Positions 44,385 through 53,108 are shown, numbered from the stretch's first letter. The stretch: DNA of 57,917 nucleotides from UMGS1601 sp900553335 (GCA_937920725.1 CALEUW010000003.1:1-57917); one strand, 5' to 3'. Notes: generated by a model from the sequence alone, not told the origin. Program-made: numbers and translations.

Positions 44385-44700
44385 CAGAGGTCGCTTAAAC
44401 ATCACAAGTTAAACTTTCCGTAAAACCTGCTGAGCAGGCGACCGCCGCCTGTGGCGGAAACAGAGAGCTTGCGAAGGGAAGAAACAAGAAGAATTTCGAC
44501 AGCGAAGAAAGGCGACTATATTTCTGACCGTAAATGTGCAGGATTTGACTCTAACGAGTTATTCTCAGCCTCAAATTCCAAAGGTGGAAGAATAGGAGTT
44601 AAGGATATTGGAAAGGGTTTGCAGAGGGAAACCCAAAGAAGAACGAATTTTTTCAAAACTCTGGGGAAGTACTCCACCTTTGGTGGGTTATTTTTATTGC
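44385..44700 (+). ncRNA. Structured non-coding RNA, possibly raiA-like
   Basis: This part of the 637-base gene-free stretch 44250-44886 folds extensively. GGTCGC (44389) pairs with GCGACC (44438); CCTGC/GCAGG and CCGCC/GGCGG are local hairpins. A nested 3' domain has CCAAAGGTGGA (44578) with TCCACCTTTGG (44673), then GGAGTT (44595) with AACTCT (44658), then GGGTTT (44615) with AAACCC (44629). It ends at CCACC-TTT-GGTGG and a T-rich tail. Purine-rich internal loops such as GAAGGGAAGAAACAAGAAG recall large ornate RNAs. The size and Clostridial host fit raiA, but that name is only a guess. Strand + is favoured by the 3' terminator. A weak TTGAGA-17-GTAAAT lies at 44350-44378. Confidence 0.6.
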
Positions 44701-44819
44701 TCTTCTTCCCCTTTATCCATAGATTGTTCATTTGCAAGAAAAAATTAAATTACCGAGAAACGCTTTTTTGAGTTTACAAACTGATGCACTTAACTTGACA
44801 ATCAAGCTTGTATAAATTT

Positions 44820-44855
44820 TAAAATAAAGAACCGCCTTGATTTCTCAAAGCGGTT
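44820..44855 (-). terminator. Terminator of the amidase gene
   Basis: On the minus strand AACCGCTTTGA and TCAAGGCGGTT pair, followed by CTTTATTTT. Confidence 0.8.
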
Positions 44856-44886
44856 ATATATAAGTTGGGTTGTATTGTTTGATAAA

Positions 44887-45834
44887 CTAAGGATTGTCTT
44901 TTTTAGCCTTTGATGTGCCTGAGCTGATAAAATCGGAATCTGAATTTTTGTTGCCGGATGTTGAGGCTTCTGTTGATTCAGTTGTATATTCTATGTCGAC
45001 CGTTTCGGGAGCATCAGGATAGCTGTAGGAATTTAAATCTATAGGTGCTGTCTTGCTGTCAGGATCTTTGGCAATCGCTAATTGATAAGCGGTTTTTTCG
45101 ATTCCGTCCGCTATCTTTTCAGCGTATTCTTCGCAATATTCATCAAAAAGAGCATTGTCATCGTCGTTTGTGATGAACAAAAGCTCGAGCAAGCAGCTAG
45201 GCATCGTAGTTTGCTCGTTGACCTGATAGTTGACATGAGCCGTATAGTCGAAGCTTGTATATCCAAACTCAACGCCTCTGACGCTCGATACCATGACGGT
45301 GCTCAGAGCGCTTAAAATGTTATCAGCCAAAAGAGTGTCTGCTTTAGGTGCATTCCAGTTTACCCAAGCCTCTATTCCTGAGCCGAAATCAGCGCTGTTT
45401 CGGTGCAGGGAAACAAACAAATCGGCATTTGATGCGTTTGCCAGTTTTACAATCTCATCAAGTTCAACGAACTTATCGGTATCTCTTGACATCTCGACTT
45501 CGATTCCGCGGCTTAAAAGCTCATCTCTTACCAACAGTCCTATTTTAAGGTTATCGTCTTTTTCGTATCTTGTTTCGTCTAAAGAAAGCGCACCGGGATC
45601 TTCCTCTCCGCCGTGACCGGGGTCTAAGAATATTTTTATATCCTGAGGCTTGATCTCATCTTCAGAGGATTTGGATACAGAAGCTACTTCTTTTGAAACG
45701 GGTGTGACTTTGCTTGAATATGCTTTCATAATGCCTTTAATTGCCATTGCGATCATGAGAACGAAAGCGGCAAGAACAACTGCTGCAAAAGCGATTCTCC
45801 CCCAGTATATTTTAACTTTTTTATTTTTTGTCAT
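44887..45834 (-). CDS. N-acetylmuramoyl-L-alanine amidase (Amidase_3)
   Basis: This 315-residue protein has one N-terminal membrane helix (FAAVVLAAFVLMIAMAI), a linker and a zinc amidase domain: FLDPGHGGEEDPGA carries the first zinc His, SLHRNSAD the second, and LLELLFITN the catalytic Glu. It cleaves the peptide from muramic acid outside the membrane. The C-terminus is a Ser/Thr/Glu-rich tail. ATG 45834 follows CCAGGAGAAA; a longer frame to 45900 overlaps the pyrB end and is rejected. Confidence 0.9.
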   Translation of the reverse strand: MTKNKKVKIYWGRIAFAAVVLAAFVLMIAMAIKGIMKAYSSKVTPVSKEVASVSKSSEDEIKPQDIKIFLDPGHGGEEDPGALSLDETRYEKDDNLKIGLLVRDELLSRGIEVEMSRDTDKFVELDEIVKLANASNADLFVSLHRNSADFGSGIEAWVNWNAPKADTLLADNILSALSTVMVSSVRGVEFGYTSFDYTAHVNYQVNEQTTMPSCLLELLFITNDDDNALFDEYCEEYAEKIADGIEKTAYQLAIAKDPDSKTAPIDLNSYSYPDAPETVDIEYTTESTEASTSGNKNSDSDFISSGTSKAKKDNP

Positions 45835-45866
45835 TTGTTTCTCCTGGATTTGAGCTGTTTTTTGTA

Positions 45867-46940
45867 TTAAAGAAGCGTGCGTTCGTTGCAGAATTCGCAT
45901 TCAACATTATCGCCTATTCCGACAAAGGATTTTGGGAGATAACCCTCACTGTTTGTTACGCAGATCTCATTTGAACAGCATACTCCCGGATACTCTTTTC
46001 CGTTAAGCAGAGGAATACTGCGGTTTTCGTTTGACAGAAGCGTCATAATAAGAGCCATTCTTATATACATTCCGTATTTTGCCTGTTTAAAGTATACCGC
46101 TTTTTCATTTTTGTCAACATCTGTTGAAATTTCATCAACTCTCGGAAGCGGATGTAAAACTTTTAGATCCGGCTTTGAAAGTGAAAGCTTTGACGTATCT
46201 AAAACATAAGTGTCTTTTTGTGCGAAATACTCATCATCGCTTTTAAATCTTTCCCGCTGAATTCTTGTCATGTATAAAACATCAAGCTCCCCGATTACTT
46301 CTTCTAATGACGAAACTTCTTTAAAGCTTGCTCCGTGAACAGACAGAATATCTTTTATGTACTGAGGCATTTTAAGCTCGTTTGTTGAAATGAAAGTAAA
46401 GGTATTGTTTTTGTAGCAGGACATAGCTTTCACAAGCGAATGCACAGTTCTTCCGTTTTTTAAATCTCCGCATAAGCCGATGTTTAAATTTTCAAGCGTT
46501 CCTTTTTCAAGCTTCAGCGTTATAAGATCGGTAAGCGTTTGTGTCGGGTGAAGGTGCCCTCCGTCGCCTGCGTTTATAACAGGGCAGTCGGCTGTAAGTG
46601 CCGCTGCCTTAGCAGCACCGGGCTGGGGGTGTCTTATAACGAGTACGTCCGCATAGCCCGAAACCACTCTTGTTGTATCAGAAAGGCTTTCACCCTTTGA
46701 TACGGAAGAGGTAGATGGATTGTCAAAGCCTATCAAAGAGCCGCCGAGTCTTAGCATAGCTGTCTGAAATGACATCTGAGTTCTGGTTGACGGTTCGTAA
46801 AAAAGTGTAGCCATAATTTTTCCATCGCAAGCTTTTGAGTATTTTTCGGGGTTTTTATAAATCTTAATTCCAAGCTCTACAAGCTCGTCCCAAAACTTAA
46901 TGGGGAAGTCGTTTAAATCAATAAGATGAAGATGATCCAT
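45867..46940 (-). CDS. pyrB: Aspartate carbamoyltransferase with a C-terminal PyrI-like zinc tail
   Basis: This 357-residue protein catalyses carbamoyl phosphate plus aspartate in pyrimidine synthesis. FYEPSTRTQMSF is the carbamoyl phosphate loop and HPLPR the aspartate site, within about 305 catalytic residues. A further 45 residues follow, containing CSNEIC and CEFC in a C-x4-C-x20-C-x2-C layout like the zinc domain of PyrI regulatory chains. No nucleotide-binding PyrI domain is present. AAAGGAAGC precedes ATG. Confidence 0.92.
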   Translation of the reverse strand: MDHLHLIDLNDFPIKFWDELVELGIKIYKNPEKYSKACDGKIMATLFYEPSTRTQMSFQTAMLRLGGSLIGFDNPSTSSVSKGESLSDTTRVVSGYADVLVIRHPQPGAAKAAALTADCPVINAGDGGHLHPTQTLTDLITLKLEKGTLENLNIGLCGDLKNGRTVHSLVKAMSCYKNNTFTFISTNELKMPQYIKDILSVHGASFKEVSSLEEVIGELDVLYMTRIQRERFKSDDEYFAQKDTYVLDTSKLSLSKPDLKVLHPLPRVDEISTDVDKNEKAVYFKQAKYGMYIRMALIMTLLSNENRSIPLLNGKEYPGVCCSNEICVTNSEGYLPKSFVGIGDNVECEFCNERTLL

Positions 46941-46961
46941 TTTTTATGCTTCCTTTCAAAA

Positions 46962-47094
46962 TATAACAACGAATATGTCCCTTGCCTCTAAGGTGATGGA
47001 CAAAGCCTTTCAGTGGGGGAACAATCACGCACTGAAACCCTAAGGAGCTAATGCTCGGTAGTTTGCCCAATGACGGGGCGCTGCCCCTTATAAA
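46962..47094 (+). repeat. Dispersed structured repeat, copy R4a (long form)
   Basis: It begins AACAACGAATATGTCCC. The central hairpin is TTTCAGTGGGGGAACAATC then GCACTGAAA; the 3' hairpin is GGGGCGCTGCCCC. With R4b it fills most of the 269-base gap between rnmV and pyrB. Confidence 0.8.
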
Positions 47095-47096
47095 TA

Positions 47097-47207
47097 AAAT
47101 CAAGATGCTCCCTTGCCTACAAAACATCGGGCATTACTTGCTTTTTCTCAGCAAAGAATACAAGCTTCTGCTGAAACATTGAATGACAGGCTTTCACCCT
47201 TATTGAA
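47097..47207 (+). repeat. Dispersed structured repeat, copy R4b (diverged, tandem to R4a)
   Basis: It begins AATCAAGATGCTCCC and ends CCCTTATTGAA. The central hairpin has changed to CTCAGCA and TGCTGA arms but still pairs. TTGAATGACAGG follows. It lies in tandem with R4a. Confidence 0.7.
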
Positions 47208-47209
47208 AA

Positions 47210-47788
47210 TTAAAGGTGATTTTCTATAAACTCAAAAAGTTCAGCCTTTTCAAAGGTTCTGTTAAGAATTTCCAAAAGCGCTTTTGTGGAAACGTGAACC
47301 GGAAGATCAAGCGCCTTTAAAAGTGCTTGTCTTTTTGAAGAAGAATTTTCCCCGCCGACTAAACCTAAGTCATAGAGATCGTATACAGTGATCATGTCGT
47401 TAGTCTTTTTATTGTTGAACGCACTGCACCGTTTAAGAGCGCTTTTCAAAATCTCATTTGAAATTCCTTCAACGCCGAGCTTTCCTTCTTTGGATGGCCT
47501 GTCCTTGCGTTTCTCCTTGCCTAAAATGTCAGGGGTATAAACGTTTGTTATTTTATCCGAATCCACAAAGCTCTTAATAAAGCTTCTTATCTGAAAGCCT
47601 GCACTGTCGGAATCAGTTAAAATGATAATTCCCGACCTGTCTGCATAAAACTTTATAAGACGCTGTTTTTCTGTATTTTTATAAATATCAAAGCCGTTTG
47701 TTGTGATTATAACACCGTCTATAAAGGACGAAAGTCTTATTTTATCGTATTTCCCCTCGACAATGATTGCCTTGTCAGTGTATAGCAT
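47210..47788 (-). CDS. rnmV: Ribonuclease M5
   Basis: This 192-residue Toprim nuclease matures the ends of 5S rRNA precursors. The Toprim motifs are VEGKYDK and TDSDSAG; the C-terminal DUF4093 region contains DLYDLGLVGG and SSKRQALL. It shares one base with the holA stop. Confidence 0.9.
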   Translation of the reverse strand: MLYTDKAIIVEGKYDKIRLSSFIDGVIITTNGFDIYKNTEKQRLIKFYADRSGIIILTDSDSAGFQIRSFIKSFVDSDKITNVYTPDILGKEKRKDRPSKEGKLGVEGISNEILKSALKRCSAFNNKKTNDMITVYDLYDLGLVGGENSSSKRQALLKALDLPVHVSTKALLEILNRTFEKAELFEFIENHL

Positions 47789-48837
47789 TAGCTTTTCAGT
47801 CCAATCATTTTAGAAATTGCTTTTTGAAAAATTACTTTTGGATCGGTCCGCTTTGATTTTAAGTCATAATCAGCCTTGGACAATATCAAAAGACATTTTC
47901 TTATATCCTCAAGAGAATAGTTTTTGCACATTCGGTAAGCATTTTTTGCTCTAAACTGTAAATTCTGAGGATATGAAAAATCTTCGATAAGATTATTTTC
48001 GGTAGCCCCAATGCTTCTTGCGAGCTTTGCACGGTAAAGATCGCAAAATGCTGAGTTGACAGATGAAAGCGTAGCGATATACTCGTCCGGCCTTTTGCAA
48101 AGATCAGACAAAATCTCAAACGCAGATTTTGCTCTCCCTGCAATTATTTCGTTTGCAAGCTTAAAAGAATCAGTATCCGTCTGCGGAACGCATAGCAGAT
48201 CTATATCTTCCTTTGTTATCTCTCCTGACTGCTTGTAAAAAATCAGCTTTGAAAGCTCGTTCATGATAATAGTCGTAGAGCAAAGTGAGATCTGTGCTAA
48301 ATATGAAGCGTTCGTTAAAGAAATAGAAAGCCCTGCCTTTGAAAGCTTTGCTGCAATCGCCTTTGCAAGATCATTGGTGCTTTTAAGCTTGAAATCGCAT
48401 ACTGATCCCAGCTTTTCGCAGAACTTTGAGAATGACGCCCATTCTTTATTTAGCGCAGTTTTGCTTCGGTAAATGTCTATTCCGGTTATGTATATTATAA
48501 CAGTTGTGCTTTTGTCAAGATCATTCAGAATGTCCTTAAGGTAAGATAAGTCATTTTTCTTCAGATCATTCAGGTATAGGTCGTTTATTAAAATAACCTT
48601 TCTGTCGCAAAAGAGAGGATAAGCGTCTGCCGTATCACGAAGCACCGATAAGTCAAGCGACTTGCCTGTAAATCTATGAAGATTCATGTCGGACGACTCA
48701 GGAGGCATGAGTTTATTTACAAGCCTTTTGGTAAACGACTCAACAGCTCCCGTATCTTTTCCGTAAAAAAGGTAAAGACTATCAATTTTTCCGCTTTTTA
48801 TCAATGCTGCAAGCTCTTTGTCTGAAACATTAGCCAT
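47788..48837 (-). CDS. holA: DNA polymerase III delta subunit
   Basis: This 349-residue clamp-loader subunit opens with SLYLFYGKDTGAVESF and has the delta-type AAA+ core without Walker residues, plus a C-terminal helical domain (KSKRTDPKVIFQKAI). It loads the sliding clamp. Divergence is high, as is usual for HolA. CAGTCCCTCC (complement GGAGGGAC) precedes ATG. Confidence 0.88.
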   Translation of the reverse strand: MANVSDKELAALIKSGKIDSLYLFYGKDTGAVESFTKRLVNKLMPPESSDMNLHRFTGKSLDLSVLRDTADAYPLFCDRKVILINDLYLNDLKKNDLSYLKDILNDLDKSTTVIIYITGIDIYRSKTALNKEWASFSKFCEKLGSVCDFKLKSTNDLAKAIAAKLSKAGLSISLTNASYLAQISLCSTTIIMNELSKLIFYKQSGEITKEDIDLLCVPQTDTDSFKLANEIIAGRAKSAFEILSDLCKRPDEYIATLSSVNSAFCDLYRAKLARSIGATENNLIEDFSYPQNLQFRAKNAYRMCKNYSLEDIRKCLLILSKADYDLKSKRTDPKVIFQKAISKMIGLKS

Positions 48838-48868
48838 GACAGTCCCTCCTTAAACCTATTTAAAAACC

Positions 48869-48897
48869 AGTATATCATATTTTGAGATGTTTTGCAA
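48869..48897 (-). promoter_or_regulatory. Promoter of holA-rnmV
   Basis: Minus-strand TTGCAA, 17 bases and TATACT. Confidence 0.75.
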
Positions 48898-48931
48898 CTT
48901 TTGCAAGGCGGTTTTAGCGGATGACAGATTA

Positions 48932-50803
48932 TTAATTAATTTGAGTTACGGTATTATTTTTTTTGTCATAGCATATTTTTTTGCCGTCAAAGTAAACCGT
49001 AAACGAATCTTCAGCGTTTATAATCTGCATATTCAAATTTTTAAGTTCAGCGCTTGAATTTGTAATATCCGAGCAGGAAGAAATATCTGTGTAAATATTG
49101 TTTTTGTAATATGCTTCTTTACTTGACGTGTTTTGTGATAAAAATATATCTACGTTTTTTACACCGCTTTTTTCAAGTACCGTTTCGACTGCACTCCCTA
49201 ATCCGCTTTTTCCGCTTGTGTCAAAAACTGCTGCGTAATTATTTTTTATCGCAACAAACACAGTTTTGTTATCTGCAGTTAAGTTGTGAATATAAACCGA
49301 ATTTCGGAATATAAGCGAGGATACCAGCGAACATAAACAAACAAGTGAAAACAAAGTGTAGGACTTTGTTAAAACTTCTGACAAACGTTTTGAAAAAATC
49401 AAAAGCAAAACGCATGAGCCGCAGAACAAGAAGACCAGTGCCTTTGTGATTATGCTTCCTGTTCCTGTATATGAAAAAGGCAGAGAAGAAAGAATTTCGC
49501 AGAGCTTCATGACAGCTTTTACAAGAAGCGATGATACTGAAAGAATAGGATAAGCTATAACAGAAGCACCGCCGACGACAGCAACAAGGGCTGTCAGCGT
49601 TAAAGCAAGAGTACAAATAGGCACAAGCAAAATGTTTGTGACAGGGGAGATCAGCGATATTTCGCTGAAGTAAAATACTGATATAGGAAGTGTCACAAGG
49701 CTTGCACAGATACCGGGAAGTGCAACTGATAAAAATGCACAGTTAAAATGATCTGAAAATTTCCTATAGAGATACGGAGATAAAACTCCTACTGAGAGCG
49801 CACCCGAAAACGATAGAATAAATGAAATGCTCCTCACAGATTCCGGCGAGATGAGAAGGATAATAACTGCACTTAGAGCTAAGGAATTCAAAGCGTCCGG
49901 TTTTCGATTAAAAAGATATGAAGAATGTATAAGTCCCGACATTACAGCGGCTCTGATAACAGACGGACTTGCTCCTGCAAAAAGCGTAAACAACAGTATT
50001 ACAGAAAGCGACAGCATGCTTAAAAGCTTTTTATTTTTTAAAAATACCGATAGGACGGAATAAATCAAGCCTGTTATAATTACAAGATGAATTCCCGACT
50101 GTGCAAAAATATGTCCGAGTCCGCATCTGTATAAGCTGAGCTTTGTTCCGCTGTCGATTTCAGTTTTGTCCGAGCAGAGCATTGCGCCTATAAATCCGCC
50201 TGTATCATCGGGTAGATATGTTGTAATTTTTTCAAAAAGATAATCTCTGTACTTTAAAATGCAGCGCATAAAAGAAAAATCGACGGGAGTTATTTTAACT
50301 GAAGAAGCTTCTTCTCCCTCGAGGTATACTCCGAGAGAGTTATAGTAATCCTTAGAGCTAAAGGAGTCTGAGTTTTTTATTTCGTTTACTGTTAGAATGC
50401 AGTCGATTTTGTCGCCGTAATCTGCTTTAACCGAATCGGTTAAAAATGTTATCTCAGCGGTCATGTCAGAATTTATTTTGCCTTTTGCCGTAATTTTTAA
50501 AGTGTCTGAGGAAAAATAAGAGTAATCCTTTATACTGCCTGAAAACGCAACGCTTTTGCCGGAAAAATCAAGAAGCTTTTCGACATAAAGTTTGTCATGC
50601 AAAATGTTTGTCATAAGCGCAAAAATCAAGGCTATCGAAATGACAAGTATATATTTTCGGTGACGCTTAAATACGAAAACCAAAACCGCCGACAAAATAA
50701 AAACGGCGGTCACTGATAATAAACTAACGCTGAAAGACATAAATGAAGAAACAAAAAGACAAAATGCAAAAGGAAAACCAGCAAAAACCATTTTTCTTTT
50801 CAT
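48932..50803 (-). CDS. comEC: ComEC/Rec2 family competence membrane protein
   Basis: This 623-residue protein has an N-terminal DUF4131-like region, a central ComEC channel domain with about ten helices (GLGHIFAQSGIHLVIITGLIY is the signature), and a short C-terminal part (FVAIKNNYAAVFDTSG) that looks like a shrunken metallo-beta-lactamase domain lacking HxHxDH. It would carry DNA through the membrane. ATG 50803 follows GGAAGGATG; the 22 extra N-terminal residues of the longer frame are encoded by repeat R5. Confidence 0.88.
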   Translation of the reverse strand: MKRKMVFAGFPFAFCLFVSSFMSFSVSLLSVTAVFILSAVLVFVFKRHRKYILVISIALIFALMTNILHDKLYVEKLLDFSGKSVAFSGSIKDYSYFSSDTLKITAKGKINSDMTAEITFLTDSVKADYGDKIDCILTVNEIKNSDSFSSKDYYNSLGVYLEGEEASSVKITPVDFSFMRCILKYRDYLFEKITTYLPDDTGGFIGAMLCSDKTEIDSGTKLSLYRCGLGHIFAQSGIHLVIITGLIYSVLSVFLKNKKLLSMLSLSVILLFTLFAGASPSVIRAAVMSGLIHSSYLFNRKPDALNSLALSAVIILLISPESVRSISFILSFSGALSVGVLSPYLYRKFSDHFNCAFLSVALPGICASLVTLPISVFYFSEISLISPVTNILLVPICTLALTLTALVAVVGGASVIAYPILSVSSLLVKAVMKLCEILSSLPFSYTGTGSIITKALVFLFCGSCVLLLIFSKRLSEVLTKSYTLFSLVCLCSLVSSLIFRNSVYIHNLTADNKTVFVAIKNNYAAVFDTSGKSGLGSAVETVLEKSGVKNVDIFLSQNTSSKEAYYKNNIYTDISSCSDITNSSAELKNLNMQIINAEDSFTVYFDGKKICYDKKNNTVTQIN

Positions 50804-50828
50804 ATAATCATCCTTCCGTAGCTTTTTA

Positions 50829-50956
50829 ATAAAAGGCAATGCTCCGTCATTCAACAAACGATCGGGCATTAGCCCCGTAGTCTTTTAATAGGGGATTGTT
50901 CGCCCACTGAAAGGCTAAGCTCTCCGCCGCATTAAAGACTTGGAACATAGTTATTA
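50829..50956 (-). repeat. Dispersed structured repeat, copy R5 (minus orientation)
   Basis: Read on the minus strand it begins AATAACTATGTTCC, has GCCTTTCAGTGGGCGAACAATC and ends TTGAATGACGGAGCATTGCC then TTTTATT. It lies in the gap between comEC and the coat genes; the rest of that gap (50957-51078) is AT-rich leader. Confidence 0.75.
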
Positions 50957-51078
50957 TTATATAATTATATCTTCTTGTTAGTAAGAATGTCAATAGCATG
51001 ATTTTTCGGTATATTTATTCTTAAACGGCAAACAATGTTTGTGAGCAGAAAATTTCGCTCAGAAAGGAATGATGAAAA

Positions 51079-51252
51079 ATGACGTCAAAAGATTTACTTT
51101 ATGTTGAGGACGCATTAAGCCACGAGAAGTTTTTTAAAACACAGTGTCAGGAAGCTATATCTAAGCTTGAGGATAACGATCTTAAGACTTGTGTCAGCGA
51201 GCTTATGAAGAAGCATGAACAGATTTTTAGAAGCTTTTACGGCTTGCTTTAA
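51079..51252 (+). CDS. Small coat-associated protein (57 residues)
   Basis: ATG 51079 follows AAAGGAATG. The 57-residue helical protein begins MTSKDLLYVEDALSHEKFF and has HEQIF near the end, like the short ferritin-like partner of CotF proteins. It is 17 bases before the CotF-like gene. A possible sporulation-type promoter (GAATGT, 18 bases, GTATATTTA) lies near 50986, but this is weak. Confidence 0.7.
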   Translation: MTSKDLLYVEDALSHEKFFKTQCQEAISKLEDNDLKTCVSELMKKHEQIFRSFYGLL

Positions 51253-51269
51253 TTTGGGGGAGGAAAAAT

Positions 51270-51518
51270 ATGAACGATAAGAACATTATGGAAGGACTTC
51301 TTTTAACCGAAAAGGGCGGATGCGATCTTTATATGCATGGAACTGTTGAGTCAACTCCGGGAAATATAAGACAGACATTTTCAAAGGCATTAAACGAAGC
51401 ACTTTGTGTGCAGGACGAACTTTTTAAAAAGATGTCGCAAAAGGGTTGGTACTCTGAGAAGCAGGTTGAACAGCAAAAAATCAACGAGGTTAAAAACAAG
51501 TATTCAAATCAAAACTAG
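51270..51518 (+). CDS. Spore coat protein, CotF-like
   Basis: This 82-residue protein has the Coat_F pattern: LLLTEKGGCDLYMHGTVES, then TFSKALNEALCVQDELFKKM and GWY. It is expected in the outer layers of the spore or as a sporulation protein. TTTGGGGGAGG precedes ATG. It forms an operon with the 57-residue gene and ends at a strong terminator. Confidence 0.82.
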   Translation: MNDKNIMEGLLLTEKGGCDLYMHGTVESTPGNIRQTFSKALNEALCVQDELFKKMSQKGWYSEKQVEQQKINEVKNKYSNQN

Positions 51519-51520
51519 AA

Positions 51521-51556
51521 AAAAGGCGAAGAGATTTTTATTTCTCTTCGCCTTTT
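51521..51556. terminator. Bidirectional terminator
   Basis: The perfect 14-pair arms AAAAGGCGAAGAGA and TCTCTTCGCCTTTT lie between the coat operon and the MATE gene. Confidence 0.95.
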
Positions 51557-51559
51557 GCG

Positions 51560-52891
51560 TTATGCGTAATGATATTTTTGTCTCATTTTTATAAGTAACA
51601 ATACTGTAATTATCATTGACATGATTTCAGCAGCAATGATGGAGAGCCATATTCCGTCAATGCCAAGGAATATCGGAAGTATCAGCACTGCCGCAATTTG
51701 AAATACCAGCGTACGCAAAAACGAAATAAGAGCAGAAATAAGACCGTTGTTGAGAGCGGTAAAGAATGACGAACCGAAAATAGAAATACCTGCGAAAAGA
51801 AATGAAAAGGAGAAGATCCTGAATCCTCTAAGTGTTAATTTGAGCAGCTCGGCGTCATAACCTACAAAGATCTTTGCCAGCGGATATGCAAGAAGCTCTG
51901 CAAGAGCAAGCATACATACAGAGAAAGTTCCGATGATCACAAAACTCTTTTTCAGAATGCTTTTTAGCTCGGCGCTATTCTCTGCACCGTAATTATAGCT
52001 TGTAATCGGAGCTGAGCCGACAGAATATCCGATAAATGCTGCAAGGAAAATCATATTGACATACATCAGTACTCCGTATGCCGCAACTCCGTCCTCTCCT
52101 GCATATTTAATCAATTGCACATTATAAAGCATGCTTACAATAGACATGGAGATGTTTGACATCAGCTCAGATGAGCCGTTGGTGCAGGCTTTAAGCAGAG
52201 ATCTTCCGTCAAATTTGGTTTTTGTCAGCCTGAGTAAGCTTGTGTTTGGACGGCTGAAATAAATTAGGGGAATAATGCCTCCGACAGCCTGACTTATGGC
52301 GGTTGCAGCCGCAGCGCCGACTAATCCCCAGTCAAATACCGCAATAAACACCGCATCTAATACCATGTTTGTCACTCCGGCGGTCACTGTAACGCCAAGA
52401 CCGAGCTGAGGTTTTTCCGCCGTAGCGAAAAAAGTTTGAAATTCGTATTGCAGCATATAAAAAGGAAGCGCCATCAGAATTATTCTTCCGTAGGTAACGC
52501 AGTTGTCAAGCATTTCCTCCTCTGCGCCGAGGAAAGAGGCGACAGGCCTAATAAAAATGATTCCCAGCGCAGCAATGACAATACCGCAAAGCGCTGTTAC
52601 ATACACGAACAACGAAAATAGCTGATTTGCTTTGTCGGCTTTTCCCTCTCCCATGGTTTTGGCTATAAGCGCACCGCCGCCTGTGCCGAACATAAATCCT
52701 ACGGAGCCGAGTATCATTAAAAACGGCATAATAAAGTTTACAGCGGCAAAAGGAGTTTTTCCTACAAAGTTTGAAACAAAAAATCCGTCCACTACACCGT
52801 AGATTGATGTGAATATCATCATTACAATTGACGGCAAAACGAATCGTATAAGACGTGAATAATTAAAGCGATCGGATAGATTGATTTTCAT
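51560..52891 (-). CDS. MATE family efflux transporter (MepA-like)
   Basis: This 443-residue protein has twelve helices and MATE signatures such as FTSIYGVVDGFFVSNFVGKTPFAA in the first helix region and GGGALIAKTMGEGK. It exports cationic compounds with Na+ or H+. ATG 52891 follows AAAGGGGAA. Its leader carries a structured RNA with a terminator, which suggests control by a guanidine-IV riboswitch and guanidinium or a related cation as ligand. Confidence 0.93.
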   Translation of the reverse strand: MKINLSDRFNYSRLIRFVLPSIVMMIFTSIYGVVDGFFVSNFVGKTPFAAVNFIMPFLMILGSVGFMFGTGGGALIAKTMGEGKADKANQLFSLFVYVTALCGIVIAALGIIFIRPVASFLGAEEEMLDNCVTYGRIILMALPFYMLQYEFQTFFATAEKPQLGLGVTVTAGVTNMVLDAVFIAVFDWGLVGAAAATAISQAVGGIIPLIYFSRPNTSLLRLTKTKFDGRSLLKACTNGSSELMSNISMSIVSMLYNVQLIKYAGEDGVAAYGVLMYVNMIFLAAFIGYSVGSAPITSYNYGAENSAELKSILKKSFVIIGTFSVCMLALAELLAYPLAKIFVGYDAELLKLTLRGFRIFSFSFLFAGISIFGSSFFTALNNGLISALISFLRTLVFQIAAVLILPIFLGIDGIWLSIIAAEIMSMIITVLLLIKMRQKYHYA

Positions 52892-52921
52892 GTTCTTTCC
52901 CCTTTCAGAATTTTTGTAAAT

Positions 52922-53003
52922 AAAAAAAGCGTCCGGTAAAACCGAGCGCACTCGACATCTTATCGACTTTACAGCTGCGGCTGTAAGTCCTCCGATGATC
53001 GTA
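52922..53003 (-). promoter_or_regulatory. Probable guanidine-IV (mepA) riboswitch with terminator
   Basis: On the minus strand the RNA has an outer stem CGATCATC/GATGTCG, an inner hairpin GACTTACAGC-CGCA-GCTGTAAAGTC, then the terminator GCGCTCGGT-TTT-ACCGGACGC and seven T (complement of 52922-52949). The terminator is 30 bases before the MATE ATG. The mepA motif is a short transcription ON switch upstream of MATE genes in Clostridia, which this matches in context and layout. I could not align it to the consensus. Confidence 0.55.
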
Positions 53004-53030
53004 ATTAACTTTCATTATTAAGCATAAAGG

Positions 53031-53059
53031 ATTATATCAGATTAGAACATTGTTGTCAA
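53031..53059 (-). promoter_or_regulatory. Promoter of the MATE leader
   Basis: Minus-strand consensus TTGACA (53054-53059), 17 bases and TATAAT (53031-53036). Confidence 0.88.
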
Positions 53060-53108
53060 CACTTTTTTATTTGCGATTCATTTTAAAAGTGATGTGTATA
53101 ATCAAATT

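Noticed and set aside
44451..44771. 106-residue ORF across the folded RNA region
   Set aside because: It has no SD, a composition unlike the neighbours, and lies over nested helices and a terminator-like hairpin.
50804..50869. 22-residue N-terminal extension of ComEC (MPDRLLNDGALPF...)
   Set aside because: It is encoded by repeat R5, has no SD, and the ATG at 50803 has a good one.
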